DNA of 64,000 nt from Peterkaempfera bronchialis (GCF_003258605.2 NZ_CP031264.1:1116001-1180000), one strand, 5' to 3'. Counted from the stretch's first letter, positions 49,745-59,769 are shown. Translations and numbers: made by a program. The notes: generated by a model not told the origin, from the letters alone.

Positions 49745-52110
49745 TGGGCACCGGTACCGGGCTGCGCGCCGAGAAGAACCTGCGGCAGATCACCACCGAC
49801 CATCCGCACGGCGTGGGCACCGACGCGGTCCGCCCGGACGGCGTGCTGAAGGTGCGGGGCGAGTTCGCCTACTCCTCCGACCTCTGGGCGGAGGACATGC
49901 TCTGGGGCGCGACGCTGCGCGCACCGCACGCCCGCGCCCGGATCAGGGCGGTGGACGTCTCGGGCGCCCTGGCGCTGCCCGGGGTGCACGCGGTGCTCAC
50001 CCATGAGGACATCCCGGGCGCGCTCCACTACGGACTGGAGATCCGGGACCAGCCGGTGCTGGCGGTCGACCAGGTGCGCTACCACGGCGAGCCGGTGGCG
50101 ATCGTGGCCGCCGACCATCCGGAGACGGCCCGCCGGGCGGTCGCCGCCATCGCGGTGGAGTACGAGGTGCTGGAGCCGATCTGCACCGAGGAGCAGGCGC
50201 TCGACCCGGAGCGCTACGGGTATGTGCACGCCCCCGGGGAGTACCGGGGGAAGGCGTCGGGCAATGTGCTGCACCGGCAGCGGGTGGTGTCCGGCGGCGG
50301 TGTCACCGACGCGGTACGGGCGCTGGCCGAGGTGGTGGTGCGCGGCGAGTACCAGGTCGGCATGCAGGACCAGGCGTTCCTCGGCCCGGAGTCGGGGCTG
50401 GCGGTGCCCGCCGAGGACGGCGGGGTGGACCTCTATGTCGCCACCCAGTGGCTGCATGTGGACCGGCAGCAGATGGCGCCGGTGCTGGGCCTGCCGGAGG
50501 AGAAGGTGCGGATGGTGCTGGCCGGGGTGGGCGGTGCGTTCGGCGGGCGCGAGGACCTGTCGATGCAGATCCACGCCTGCCTGCTGGCGCTGCGCACCGG
50601 CCGCCCGGTGAAGGTGGTGTACAGCAGGGAGGAGTCGTTCTTCGGGCATGTGCACCGGCATCCGGCGCGGCTGCGCTATGAGCACGGCGCCACCCGGGAC
50701 GGCCGGCTGGTCTATGTGGACGCCCGGATCGTGCTGGACGGCGGCGCCTATGCGTCCTCCTCCCCGGCGGTGGTCGGCAATGCGGCCTCGCTGGGGGTCG
50801 GCCCCTATGTGGTGCCGCACGTCCGGATGGAGGCGCTGGCGCTCTACACCAACAACCCGCCGTGCGGGGCGATGCGCGGCTTCGGCGCGGTGCAGGCGTG
50901 CTTCGCGTACGAGAGCCAGCTGGACCGGCTGGCCGCCGCGCTGGGCATGGACCCGGTGGAGCTGCGGCAGCGCAATGCGGTCTCCGAGGGCGATGCGCTG
51001 CCCACCGGGCAGCGGATCGACTCCCCCGCCCCGGTGGCGGAGCTGCTGCGGCGGGTGCAGGCGCTGCCGCTGCCGCCGGCCGCCGGGAGCGATCTGCGGG
51101 AGCTGCCGGGCGCGCTCTCCAACACCACCCATGGCGAGGGGGTGGTGCGCGGGGTCGGCTATGCGGTGGGGATCAAGAACGTGGGCTTCTCCGAGGGGTT
51201 CGACGACTACTCGACGGCCCGGGTGCGACTGGAGGTGATCGGCGGCGAGCCGGTGGCCACGGTGCACACGGCGGCGGCGGAGGTCGGCCAGGGCGGCGTC
51301 ACGGTGCATGGGCAGATCGCCCGGACCGAGCTGGGGGTGGAGCGGGTGACCATCCAGCCCGCGGACACCCGGGTGGGCTCGGCCGGGTCCACCTCGGCCT
51401 CCCGGCAGACCTATATGACCGGGGGCGCGGTGAAGCTGGCCTGCGAGGCGGTGCGGGCGGAGGTGCTGGCGCGCGGCCGGGCCCGCCATGGCTGGCACCA
51501 GGGGGATCTGGCGCTCTCCGGCGGCAAGGTGGTGTCGGCCGCCGACGGGGTGCTGGCCACGGTGGCGGACCTGCTGGGCGAGGACGCCGTGGAGCGGACC
51601 CGCGTCCACCGGCACCGTCCGACCCGGCCCTTCGACCCGGAGACCGGCCAGGGGCTCGGCCATGTCCAGTACTCCTTCTGCGCGCACCGGGCGGTGGTGG
51701 ACGTGGATGTGGAGCTGGGCCTGGTCAAGGTGGTGGAGCTGGCCGCCGCCCAGGACGTGGGGCGGGCGATGAACCCGTCGGCGGTGCTCGGCCAGATCCA
51801 CGGCGGCTCGGTGCAGGGGCTGGGTCTGGCGGTGATGGAGGAGATCGCGGTGGACGGGGGGAGGGTCCGCAATCCGTCCTTCACCGACTATCTGATCCCC
51901 ACCATCCTGGACACCCCGCCGCAGCCGGTGCAGCTGCTGGAGCTGGCCGACCCGCACGCCCCGTATGGGCTGCGCGGTGCGGGCGAGGCGCCGACGCTCT
52001 CCTCCACCCCGGCGATCGTCTCCGCGATCCGCGCCGCCACCGGCCTACCGCTGAACCGGGTGCCGGTGCGGCCGGAGCATCTCACCGTGCAACGGCCGCA
52101 GCCGGGCTGA
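49744..52110 (+). CDS. Xanthine dehydrogenase, molybdopterin-binding subunit
   Basis: Catalytic molybdenum subunit, 788 residues. The N-terminal aldehyde oxidase/xanthine dehydrogenase a/b hammerhead domain (about 15-125: GEFAYSSDLWAEDMLWGATL) is followed by the Mo-cofactor-binding domains: GVGGAFGGRED, AMRGFGAVQACFAYES, and the C-terminal GAGEAPTLSSTPAI whose Glu is the expected catalytic base. The substrate-pocket Arg/Glu pair cannot be settled by eye, so xanthine is inferred from the PucR and urate genes. Confidence 0.92.
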   Translation: MGTGTGLRAEKNLRQITTDHPHGVGTDAVRPDGVLKVRGEFAYSSDLWAEDMLWGATLRAPHARARIRAVDVSGALALPGVHAVLTHEDIPGALHYGLEIRDQPVLAVDQVRYHGEPVAIVAADHPETARRAVAAIAVEYEVLEPICTEEQALDPERYGYVHAPGEYRGKASGNVLHRQRVVSGGGVTDAVRALAEVVVRGEYQVGMQDQAFLGPESGLAVPAEDGGVDLYVATQWLHVDRQQMAPVLGLPEEKVRMVLAGVGGAFGGREDLSMQIHACLLALRTGRPVKVVYSREESFFGHVHRHPARLRYEHGATRDGRLVYVDARIVLDGGAYASSSPAVVGNAASLGVGPYVVPHVRMEALALYTNNPPCGAMRGFGAVQACFAYESQLDRLAAALGMDPVELRQRNAVSEGDALPTGQRIDSPAPVAELLRRVQALPLPPAAGSDLRELPGALSNTTHGEGVVRGVGYAVGIKNVGFSEGFDDYSTARVRLEVIGGEPVATVHTAAAEVGQGGVTVHGQIARTELGVERVTIQPADTRVGSAGSTSASRQTYMTGGAVKLACEAVRAEVLARGRARHGWHQGDLALSGGKVVSAADGVLATVADLLGEDAVERTRVHRHRPTRPFDPETGQGLGHVQYSFCAHRAVVDVDVELGLVKVVELAAAQDVGRAMNPSAVLGQIHGGSVQGLGLAVMEEIAVDGGRVRNPSFTDYLIPTILDTPPQPVQLLELADPHAPYGLRGAGEAPTLSSTPAIVSAIRAATGLPLNRVPVRPEHLTVQRPQPG

Positions 52111-52156
52111 CATGCTCATGGGTGGGGGGTGACCCCTGGAGGAAGGAGCCTCCGAG

Positions 52157-53383
52157 ATGCGGGACATCGCCGGGGAGCTGCACGGCTGGTACGCGTCGGG
52201 GCGCTCCTTCGCCGTGGCCACCGTGGTCGCGGTCACGGGCAGCGCGCCCCGCGACGCCGGCGCCGCGCTGGCCGTGGACGCGGCCGGTACGGCGGTCGGC
52301 AGTGTCTCGGGCGGCTGCGTGGAGGGGGCGGTGTATGAGCGCTGCCGGCAGGTGCTGGAGACCGGGCAGCCGGTGGTGGAGCACTTCGGGTACACCGACG
52401 AGGACGCCTTCGCGGTGGGACTGACCTGCGGCGGCGCCCTCGATGTGCTGGTGCAGGCGGTGCGGCCGAGGGCGGGCGACGAGGCGGGCGGCGAAGCGGA
52501 CTCCGGGGCGGACGCCGAGGTGGAGGCGGGGCTGGCCGCCGCGCTGGCCGCCGCCGCTGCGGGCGAGCCGGTGGCGCTGGTACGGGTGGTGGCGGGCCCC
52601 GATCCGCTGCCGGCCACCGCCCTCGCGGTGACCGCAGACGGCCACCGCGGCCGGCTGGGCGATGGAGGGCGGGGCGGCGGACGGCTGGAGCGGGCGGCCG
52701 CCGCCGAGGCCCGGGCGCTGCTGGCGGTCGGGCGGACCGGGCGCCTGGTGCTGGACCGCAAGGGCAGGCCGTGCGGGGCGGAGGCGGCGGACGGGGTCAC
52801 GCTGCTGGTGGAGTCCTTTGCGCCGCCGCCCCGGATGCTGGTCTTCGGCGCGGTCGACTTCGCGGCGGCGGTGGCGCGGATCGGGGTGTTCCTGGGCTAC
52901 CGGGTGACGGTCTGCGACGCCCGTGCCGTCTTCGCCACCGGCCGCCGCTTCCCGGAGGCGGACGAGGTGGTCGTCGACTGGCCGCACCGCTATCTGGCGC
53001 GCGAGGCGGCGGCCGGGGCGGTGGACGGCCGCACGGTGGTCTGCGTGCTGACCCATGATCCGAAGTTCGACATCCCGCTGCTGGAGGCGGCGCTGCGGCT
53101 GCCGCTGGCGTACGTCGGCGCCATGGGGTCGCGCCGCACCCACCGGGACCGGGCGGCCCGGCTGCGCGAGGCCGGGCTCGGCGAGGCGGAGCTGGGACGG
53201 CTGCGCTCCCCGATCGGGCTGGACCTGGGGGCCCGTACGCCGGAGGAGACGGCGGTGGCGGTGGCCGCCGAGATCGTGGCGCATCGGAGCGGCGGTTCCT
53301 GCCTGCCGCTGACCTGCGGCGAAGGGCCGATCCACCGCGATCTTCCGGGGTCGGCGGGCTCTCAGGCGGCCTTGACCCGCTGA
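52157..53383 (+). CDS. xdhC: XdhC-family molybdenum cofactor insertion/sulfuration protein
   Basis: Chaperone that prepares and inserts the sulfurated molybdenum cofactor into xanthine dehydrogenase. The 408-residue protein has an N-terminal XdhC/CoxI domain (VTGSAPRDAGAALAVDAAGTAVGSVSGGCVEGAV, about 27-60) and a C-terminal Rossmann-like XdhC domain (MLVFGAVDFAAAVARIG, VLTHDPKFDIPLL, YVGAMGSRRTH). It follows the Mo subunit after 46 bp and has AGGAG upstream of the ATG. The stretch near residues 110-130 (AGDEAGGEADSGADAEVEA) is an acidic linker. Confidence 0.93.
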   Translation: MRDIAGELHGWYASGRSFAVATVVAVTGSAPRDAGAALAVDAAGTAVGSVSGGCVEGAVYERCRQVLETGQPVVEHFGYTDEDAFAVGLTCGGALDVLVQAVRPRAGDEAGGEADSGADAEVEAGLAAALAAAAAGEPVALVRVVAGPDPLPATALAVTADGHRGRLGDGGRGGGRLERAAAAEARALLAVGRTGRLVLDRKGRPCGAEAADGVTLLVESFAPPPRMLVFGAVDFAAAVARIGVFLGYRVTVCDARAVFATGRRFPEADEVVVDWPHRYLAREAAAGAVDGRTVVCVLTHDPKFDIPLLEAALRLPLAYVGAMGSRRTHRDRAARLREAGLGEAELGRLRSPIGLDLGARTPEETAVAVAAEIVAHRSGGSCLPLTCGEGPIHRDLPGSAGSQAALTR

Positions 53384-53428
53384 ATGGGGCGCCTCTACAG
53401 TCACGGCAGTTTTGCACTCATGACGCAT

Positions 53429-53444
53429 GTTCATATATGTGGAC
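53429..53444 (+). promoter_or_regulatory. Operator-like site before the glucarate dehydratase gene
   Basis: GTTCATATATGTGGAC is an imperfect dyad (6 of 8 positions) about 28 bp before the start codon. Its right half ATGTGGAC resembles ATGTGAAC at 54820-54827 upstream of the symporter gene, so one regulator, perhaps the IclR protein at 59845-60600, may read both. Confidence 0.45.
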
Positions 53445-53471
53445 TGCTCAGACTGGAGAGGCGAGCTGACG

Positions 53472-54740
53472 ATGACGGACTCCCCCCGGATCACCGGTGT
53501 CGAGATCACCCCCGTGGCCTTCCGCGACCCGGCGCTGCTGTGCGCGGTCGGGGTCCATGAGCCGTACGCCCTGCGGGCCGTCGTCGAGGTCACCACCGGC
53601 CAGGGGCTGTACGGCCTCGGCGAGACCTATGCCGACGAGGGGCATCTGCGGCGGCTGCGCGCCGCCGCCGACGCGCTCATCGGGATGGAGGTGCATGCGC
53701 TGGGCGCCATGCACCGGCGGGTCGCCCAGGTACTGGACGGCGACACCGGCAGCGACGGGCACGGGCTCACCGGGATGATCACCACCAGCAGCACCGTGGA
53801 CCGGGTCTTCTCCCCGTTCGAGGTGGCCTGCCTGGACATCCAGGGCAAGGCCGCCGGCCGCCCGGTCTGCGATCTGCTCGGCGGCGCGGTGCGGGACTCC
53901 GTATCGTTCAGCGCCTACCTCTTCTACAAGTGGGCCGGGCACCCCGGCGCGCAGCCGGACGGCTGGGGCGAGGCGCTGGACCCGGAGGGGATCGTCGCCC
54001 AGGCCCAGCGGATGGTCGACAGCTACGGCTTCACGGCGATCAAGCTCAAGGGCGGGGTGCGGCCCCCCGAGGAGGAGGTCAAGGCGGTGCTGGCGCTCCG
54101 CGAGGCCTTCCCCGAGATGCCGCTGCGGCTGGACCCCAACACGGCCTGGACGGTGGAGACTTCGCTGTGGGTGGCCCGCGAGCTGGACGGCGTGCTGGAG
54201 TACCTGGAGGACCCGACCCCCGGCCTGGACGGCATGGCCCGGGTGGCCCGCGAGGCGTCCATGCCGCTGGCCACCAATATGTGCGTGGTCGCCTTTGAGC
54301 ACCTCGCCCCGGCCGTCGCCCAGGGGTCGGTGCGGGTGGTGCTCTCCGACCACCACTACTGGGGCGGGCTGCACCGCTCCAAGCTGCTGGCCGGCATCTG
54401 CGAGACCTTCGGCCTGGGGCTCTCCATGCACTCCAACTCCCATCTGGGCATCAGCCTGGCCGCGATGGTCCAGCTGGCCGCCGCCACCCCGCAGCTGGGC
54501 TACGCCTGCGACACCCACTGGCCGTGGAAGACCGAGGACGTCGTCCAGCCCGGCGCGCTCTCCTTCACCGGCGGCGCGGTGCGGGTGCCGCGCGGCCCGG
54601 GGCTGGGCGTGGAGCTCGACCGCGAGGCGCTGGCCCGGCTGCACCGGCAGTACCTCGACTGCGGGCTGCGCAACCGGGACGACACCGGCTACATGCGGCG
54701 GATCGACCCCGGCTACGAGAAGAAGCTCCCCCGCTGGTGA
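53472..54740 (+). CDS. Glucarate dehydratase-like enolase-superfamily enzyme
   Basis: Dehydrates an aldarate such as D-glucarate to a 2-keto-3-deoxy sugar acid; 422 residues. The superfamily residues are seen: base K-x-K at 191-193 (AIKLKGG), metal ligands Asp 221 (LDPN), Glu 246 (YLEDP), Asn 269 (ATNMC), and the His 320 base in LSMHSNSHLGIS, which matches the glucarate dehydratase MHSNNHLG. ATG at 53472 has GAGAGG upstream. It precedes a sodium:solute symporter and a GH115 gene, so it fits catabolism of glucuronic acid freed from xylan after oxidation. Confidence 0.9.
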   Translation: MTDSPRITGVEITPVAFRDPALLCAVGVHEPYALRAVVEVTTGQGLYGLGETYADEGHLRRLRAAADALIGMEVHALGAMHRRVAQVLDGDTGSDGHGLTGMITTSSTVDRVFSPFEVACLDIQGKAAGRPVCDLLGGAVRDSVSFSAYLFYKWAGHPGAQPDGWGEALDPEGIVAQAQRMVDSYGFTAIKLKGGVRPPEEEVKAVLALREAFPEMPLRLDPNTAWTVETSLWVARELDGVLEYLEDPTPGLDGMARVAREASMPLATNMCVVAFEHLAPAVAQGSVRVVLSDHHYWGGLHRSKLLAGICETFGLGLSMHSNSHLGISLAAMVQLAAATPQLGYACDTHWPWKTEDVVQPGALSFTGGAVRVPRGPGLGVELDREALARLHRQYLDCGLRNRDDTGYMRRIDPGYEKKLPRW

Positions 54741-54811
54741 CACACCCGTTGACCCTCCGTACCGGCGACGGCTAGCCTGCCGCCTGGCGATCGCCCATAC
54801 ACAAGAACCAC

Positions 54812-54827
54812 ATCTCCATATGTGAAC
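54812..54827 (+). promoter_or_regulatory. Operator-like site before the symporter gene
   Basis: ATCTCCATATGTGAAC lies about 94 bp upstream of the symporter start. The centre CATATG and half ATGTGAAC resemble the site at 53429-53444. The dyad is weak, but the shared half suggests co-regulation. Confidence 0.4.
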
Positions 54828-54920
54828 AGAGAACGGCGGCGATCACCCTCCCATCCCCCTTTTCCCCTTCTCCGCTTCCGCGGATCGCGGGCAGCCGGAC
54901 CTCGGCAACGAGGAGTTCCC

Positions 54921-56465
54921 ATGGCCTGGCTCGACTGGTCCGCCCTTGGCGGCTACTTCGTGGTGATGCTGCTGATCGGCCTCTGGTCGCACCGGCGCAT
55001 CAGCGACGTGAGCGACTACTTCACCGGCGGCGGACGGATGCCCTGGTGGCTCTCCGGCGTCTCCCACCACATGTCCGGATACAGCGCCGCCGTCTTCGTC
55101 GCCTATGCGGCGGTCGCCTACAGCTACGGCATCACCGTCTACGTCTGGGCGTTCCTGCCCCTCGCCCTGGGCACCGGGCTGGGCGCCTGGCTCTTCGCCC
55201 CCCGCTGGAACCGGCTGCGGCAGCGCTATGCCGTGGCCTCCCCGCTGGAGTACCTGGCCAAGCGGTACAACGTCCCCACCCAGCAGGCGCTGGCCTGGAG
55301 CGGAGCCCTGCTGAAGGTCTTCGACGTGGCCGCCAAGTGGGCCTCGGTCGCGGTGCTGCTCCAGGTCTTCACCGGTCTGTCGATGAACGTCGGCATCCTG
55401 CTCACCGGCGTGGTCACCCTGCTGTACTGCACCGTGGGCGGGCTCTGGGCCGACGCGCTCACCGACTTCGGGCAGTTCATCATCCAGGGCGTCGCGGCGC
55501 TGGCGATGATCTGGGTGGTGCTGGACCGGCTCGGCGGCGTCTCGGGCCTGGGCACCCTCTGGCACCGGCTGCCCGAGGGGCACGGCCACCCGCTGGTCGG
55601 GCCGTACACCGCCGGCTTCCTCAGCGCCTATGTGGTGGTCAAGATCTTCGAGTACAACGGCGGCATGTGGAACCTGGCCCAGCGCTATATGGCCACCGAC
55701 TCCCCCGCCGCCGCCCGCCGCTCGGCCGGCCTCTCCGCGCTGCTCTATGTGATCTGGCCCGCCGTGCTGCTCCTCCCGCCCGTCGCCGCACCGGTCCTGA
55801 TGCCGCATGTGGCCCAGCCGCAGCAGGTGTACGCCCTGATGGCCAAGGACTACCTGCCCGCCGGGCTGGTCGGCCTCACCCTCGCCGGGATGTTCTCCCA
55901 CACCATGGCGATGGCCTCGTCCGACGCCAACGCCATCTCGGCGGTGGTCACCCGCGACATCATCCCGGTACTCACCCGCCGGTTCCGATCCCTGACGAGC
56001 CGTCCCATGACCACCCAGGCGGGACTGCTCACCGCCCGGGTGTGCACGGTCGTCTTCATCACCGTCAGCATGCTGGTCGCCATCGAGGCCGACCACTTCG
56101 GCGGCGTCCTGGGCATCATCGTCGGCCTGGTCGCGGCCGTGATGGGGCCCATCTCCATCCCGATGCTGCTGGGCCTGCTGCCCGCCTTCCGCCGGTGCGG
56201 CGCCGTGGCCGCGCTGGCCTCCTGGGCGCTCGGCCTGCTGGGCTACGTCCTGGTGAGGTTTGTGATCGGCAGCACCGACCAGACCGCCGTGATCGCCACC
56301 CCGCTGATCACCTCACTGGTGGTGTACATCGGCGCCGGGCTGCTGCGCCCCGAGCCCAACCCGGCGGCGGACGCCATCGTCGCGGCCGTCTCGCCGGGCT
56401 CCGACGGCGACTCCCCGGCTCCGGCGGCGGGGCAGGTCACCGCCCCGTCGGGCACGGGCGACTGA
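54921..56465 (+). CDS. Sodium:solute symporter (SSS family)
   Basis: Polytopic membrane transporter of 514 residues with about 13 helices, starting WSALGGYFVVMLLIGLWSHRR, where the RRISDVSDYFTGGGRMPWW stretch is the SSS signature, and with GMFSHTMAMASSDANAISAVVTRD, the second family motif. Substrate is inferred: the gene lies between glucarate dehydratase-like and GH115 genes, so a uronate or aldobiouronate is probable. ATG 54921 has GAGGAG upstream. Confidence 0.9.
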   Translation: MAWLDWSALGGYFVVMLLIGLWSHRRISDVSDYFTGGGRMPWWLSGVSHHMSGYSAAVFVAYAAVAYSYGITVYVWAFLPLALGTGLGAWLFAPRWNRLRQRYAVASPLEYLAKRYNVPTQQALAWSGALLKVFDVAAKWASVAVLLQVFTGLSMNVGILLTGVVTLLYCTVGGLWADALTDFGQFIIQGVAALAMIWVVLDRLGGVSGLGTLWHRLPEGHGHPLVGPYTAGFLSAYVVVKIFEYNGGMWNLAQRYMATDSPAAARRSAGLSALLYVIWPAVLLLPPVAAPVLMPHVAQPQQVYALMAKDYLPAGLVGLTLAGMFSHTMAMASSDANAISAVVTRDIIPVLTRRFRSLTSRPMTTQAGLLTARVCTVVFITVSMLVAIEADHFGGVLGIIVGLVAAVMGPISIPMLLGLLPAFRRCGAVAALASWALGLLGYVLVRFVIGSTDQTAVIATPLITSLVVYIGAGLLRPEPNPAADAIVAAVSPGSDGDSPAPAAGQVTAPSGTGD

Positions 56466-56578
56466 GCCGACCCGCGTTCCCGCACCTCCGAAACCTTTCG
56501 TTCCTGACACCCCATTGCCACCCCGGCACACTCTCGCCAAGATTTGTCAGGGCAGTTGGCAAATTCCTAGGGAGCCGC

Positions 56579-59500
56579 ATGAACAGGCATCTTCCACAAC
56601 AGGTGAGCCGCAGGTCGGCGCTGGGGCTCGGGCTCGGGCTCACCGCCCTGGCCACTCCCCTGGGCTCGGCGCTCGGGCTCTCCGGCGAGGCATGGGCGGC
56701 CCCGTCCGGCGTCGGCCAGAGCCGGGCGACCGACTCCGGGTCCTATATCTCCTTCACCCCGAGATCGGGCTCCTTCCCCCTCGTCCGGGCGGGCCGGGCG
56801 GTACCCCTGGTGGTCAGCTCCGGCGACCACCAGGGCGTCATACGGGTGGTCGGCGACCTCCAGGCCGACATCGAGCGGGTCACCGGCATCCGCCCCGCCG
56901 TGTCGCGCGACGCACTGCCCCGGCAGCGCGAGATCGCCATCGTCGGCACCCTCGGCCGCAGCCCGCTGATCGACCGTCTGGTGGCCGAGCGCAAGCTCGA
57001 CGTCTCCGGTATCGCGGGCAAGTGGGAGACCTCGCTCCAGACGGTGGTGGAGAAGCCGCTGCCGGGCGTCGACCGGGCGCTGGTGATCGCGGGCAGCGAC
57101 CAGCGCGGCACCATCTTCGGCGCCTATGACGTCTCCCGGGGCATCGGCGTCTCCCCCTGGTACTGGTGGGACGACGTCCGCCCGCGCCACCGGGACGAGC
57201 TCTATGTGCTGGCCGGCCGCCACACCCAGGGCACGCCCGCCGTGAAGTACCGCGGCTTCTTCATCAATGACGAGAACCCGGCCCTGGGCACCTGGGCCCC
57301 CGAGTACTTCGGCCCGGGCAAGGCGCCCGGCTTCGAGGGCGGCTTCAACAGCGCCTTCTACGCCAAGATCTTCGAAGTGATGCTCCGCCTCAAGGCCAAC
57401 TACCTCTGGCCGGCGGTCTGGGGCCGGGCGTTCGCCGAGGACGACCCGCTGAACCACGCCACCGCCAAGGCATATGGCGTTGTCATGGGCACCTCCCACG
57501 AGGCCCCGATGATGCGCGGCATCGAGGAGTGGAACCGGCACGCCGTCGCCGCCGTCCGGGACAGCAGCGGCGCCATCACCACCCCCGGCCACGACCCCTA
57601 CGGCGGCACCGGCGAGTGGTCCTTCCGCCGCAACTCCGAAGCGCTCAAGGCGTACTGGGCCGACGGCATCCGCCGCATGGTCGACCAGGGCTTCGAGGGC
57701 GTCGTCACCCTGGGCATGCGCGGCAACGGCGACACCAGCCTGCCGGACGGCGACGGCATCGAGCTGATGAGCGAGATCATCGCCACCCAGCGCACCATCC
57801 TGACCGAGGTCACCGGCAAGGACGCCGCCTCCATCCCCCAGGTGTGGACCCTCTACAAGGAGGTGCAGCGCTACTGGGACCGGGGTCTGCGGGTCCCCGA
57901 CGACGTCACCGTGGTGCTCACCGACGACAACTGGGCCAACGTCCGCAAGGTGCCCGACCTCAAGAAGGACGCCCGCAGCGGCGGCTACGGCCTCTACTAC
58001 CACTTCGACTACGTCGGGGCCGGCCGCAACTACAAGTGGGTGGACACCACTTCGCTCCCCAATATGTGGGACCAGCTCAACCAGTCCTTCACCTACGGCA
58101 ACCACGGCCTCTGGGTCACCAACGTCGGTGACCTCAAGGGCAATGAGCTGCCCACCCAGTTCTTCCTGGAGTACGCCTGGGACCCGCACCGCTGGCCCCT
58201 GGACCAGCTCCCGGCGTGGGAGCAGCAGTACGCGCGGCAGAACTTCGGCGAGCAGCAGGCGGCGGCCGTCGCCGGGGTACTGAGCACCTACGCCCAGCTC
58301 CAGTCCCGCCGCAAGCCCGAGCTGCTCAACCGGAAGATCACCCTCGACCCGGCCAAGGACCCGGCCAAGGACTCCTCCGCGATCGTCTACGACGACCAGG
58401 CCACGCCCTTCAGCCTCACCGACTACCGGGAGCTGGAGCGGGTCACCGAGGACTGGCAGCGGCTGGCGGCCGAGGCCGGCCGGATCGGCCGCAAGCTGCC
58501 CAAGGCCGACCAGGACGCCTGGTACGAGCTGGTCGGCTATGAGGTGGAGGCCACCGCCAACCTGTATGCGCTGCGGGAGGCGGAGTTCACCAACCTCCAC
58601 TACGCGGCCCAGGGCCGCGCGGCCACCAATGACCTGGCCGCCGCCGCAGAGGCGGGGCTCGCGCAGGACCAGGCGCTGGCCGCCCGGTTCAACACCAAGG
58701 TGGCGGGCGGCAAGTGGAAGGGGTTCCAGACCCAGCCGCACATCGACTACGGCGACATCGACCGGTACGGGCCCAACGCCCCCTGGCAGCAGCCCGAGAT
58801 CGACAACGTCGCCATCCCTGATGTGCTCTTCCCGGCCGTCAAGCGGATCTCCCTGCCCGCCACCGCCGAGATGGGCGTCGCCATCGACGGCTCCGACCGG
58901 TGGTGGCCCGAGGAGCGGGGCGAGGCGGTGCTGCCGGTCTTCAGCCCGTACCAGAGCCAGCCCGCGCAGTACATCGAGGTGTTCAACCGGGGTCGACGCT
59001 CCTTCGACTACCGCGTCCAGCCGTCCGTCTCCTGGCTGACCGCCGACCGCCCCCGGGGCAGCGTCGACCAGCAGGTGCGGGTCACCCTGCGGGTCGACTG
59101 GGCGCGGGCGCCCAAGGGCACCAGCCGGGTCCCGGTCACCGTCACCGGACCGGGCGGCCGGACCGTGGTGGTGCACGCCGTGGTCGACAACCCGAAGACG
59201 CCCCGGGCGCAGCTCTCGGGCTTTGTCGAGGCCAACGGCTATGTCTCCATCGAGGCCGCGCACTACTCCCGGGCCGTCGGGGACGGCGGGATCGGCTGGC
59301 AGCGCATCCCCGGCATCGGCCGGACCGGCGACGGCATGGAGCCCTTCCCGGTCACCGCCGCCCGGCAGACCCCGGGTGGCCGCAGCCCCCGGCTGGAGTA
59401 CGAGGTCAGCCTGTTCACCACCGGGCCGGTCACGGTCTGGGCCTATCTGTCGCCGCGCAACAACGCGCTGGCGACGGACGGGCTGACGTACGCCGTCTCC

Positions 59501-59761
59501 TTTGACGACGACCAGCCGCAGCGGGTGAATGTCACCGCCGTCACCGGCGCCGACGACGGCACCATGAACCCGCAGTGGGCACGGAACACCTCCGACAACG
59601 TCAACCTCACCAGCACCGGGCACCGCATCGGCCGCGCGGGCGTGCATGTGCTCAAGTTCTGGATGGTGGACCCGACGGTGGTGCTCCAGAAGCTGGTGGT
59701 GGACACCGGCGGCCTCAAGCCCAGCTACCTGGGCCCGCCGGAGAGCCTTCGGCTGCGCTGA
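56579..59761 (+). CDS. GH115-like glycosidase, Tat-exported (xylan alpha-glucuronidase)
   Basis: A 1060-residue exported enzyme that removes (4-O-methyl)glucuronic acid side chains from xylan. The N terminus QVSRRSALGLGLGL is a twin-arginine signal (Arg 11-12) ending near AWA-AP. The GH115 features include KYRGFFINDENPALGTWAPEYFG, LRLKANYLWPAVWGRAF, MGTSHEAPMMR and GVVTLGMRGNGDTSLP; the C-terminal GH115_C-like domain is beta-rich (QLSGFVEANGYVSIEAAHY ... HVLKFWMVDPTVVLQKLVVDTG). ATG 56579 has AGGGAG upstream. It closes the three-gene uronate group. Confidence 0.92.
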   Translation: MNRHLPQQVSRRSALGLGLGLTALATPLGSALGLSGEAWAAPSGVGQSRATDSGSYISFTPRSGSFPLVRAGRAVPLVVSSGDHQGVIRVVGDLQADIERVTGIRPAVSRDALPRQREIAIVGTLGRSPLIDRLVAERKLDVSGIAGKWETSLQTVVEKPLPGVDRALVIAGSDQRGTIFGAYDVSRGIGVSPWYWWDDVRPRHRDELYVLAGRHTQGTPAVKYRGFFINDENPALGTWAPEYFGPGKAPGFEGGFNSAFYAKIFEVMLRLKANYLWPAVWGRAFAEDDPLNHATAKAYGVVMGTSHEAPMMRGIEEWNRHAVAAVRDSSGAITTPGHDPYGGTGEWSFRRNSEALKAYWADGIRRMVDQGFEGVVTLGMRGNGDTSLPDGDGIELMSEIIATQRTILTEVTGKDAASIPQVWTLYKEVQRYWDRGLRVPDDVTVVLTDDNWANVRKVPDLKKDARSGGYGLYYHFDYVGAGRNYKWVDTTSLPNMWDQLNQSFTYGNHGLWVTNVGDLKGNELPTQFFLEYAWDPHRWPLDQLPAWEQQYARQNFGEQQAAAVAGVLSTYAQLQSRRKPELLNRKITLDPAKDPAKDSSAIVYDDQATPFSLTDYRELERVTEDWQRLAAEAGRIGRKLPKADQDAWYELVGYEVEATANLYALREAEFTNLHYAAQGRAATNDLAAAAEAGLAQDQALAARFNTKVAGGKWKGFQTQPHIDYGDIDRYGPNAPWQQPEIDNVAIPDVLFPAVKRISLPATAEMGVAIDGSDRWWPEERGEAVLPVFSPYQSQPAQYIEVFNRGRRSFDYRVQPSVSWLTADRPRGSVDQQVRVTLRVDWARAPKGTSRVPVTVTGPGGRTVVVHAVVDNPKTPRAQLSGFVEANGYVSIEAAHYSRAVGDGGIGWQRIPGIGRTGDGMEPFPVTAARQTPGGRSPRLEYEVSLFTTGPVTVWAYLSPRNNALATDGLTYAVSFDDDQPQRVNVTAVTGADDGTMNPQWARNTSDNVNLTSTGHRIGRAGVHVLKFWMVDPTVVLQKLVVDTGGLKPSYLGPPESLRLR

Positions 59762-59769
59762 GTACGGCA

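Noticed and set aside
55046-56578. Upstream extension of the GH115 frame into the symporter gene
   Set aside because: The frame is open by chance; the Tat signal with ATG 56579 and AGGGAG gives the true start, and the upstream part is Arg/Pro-rich shadow sequence.
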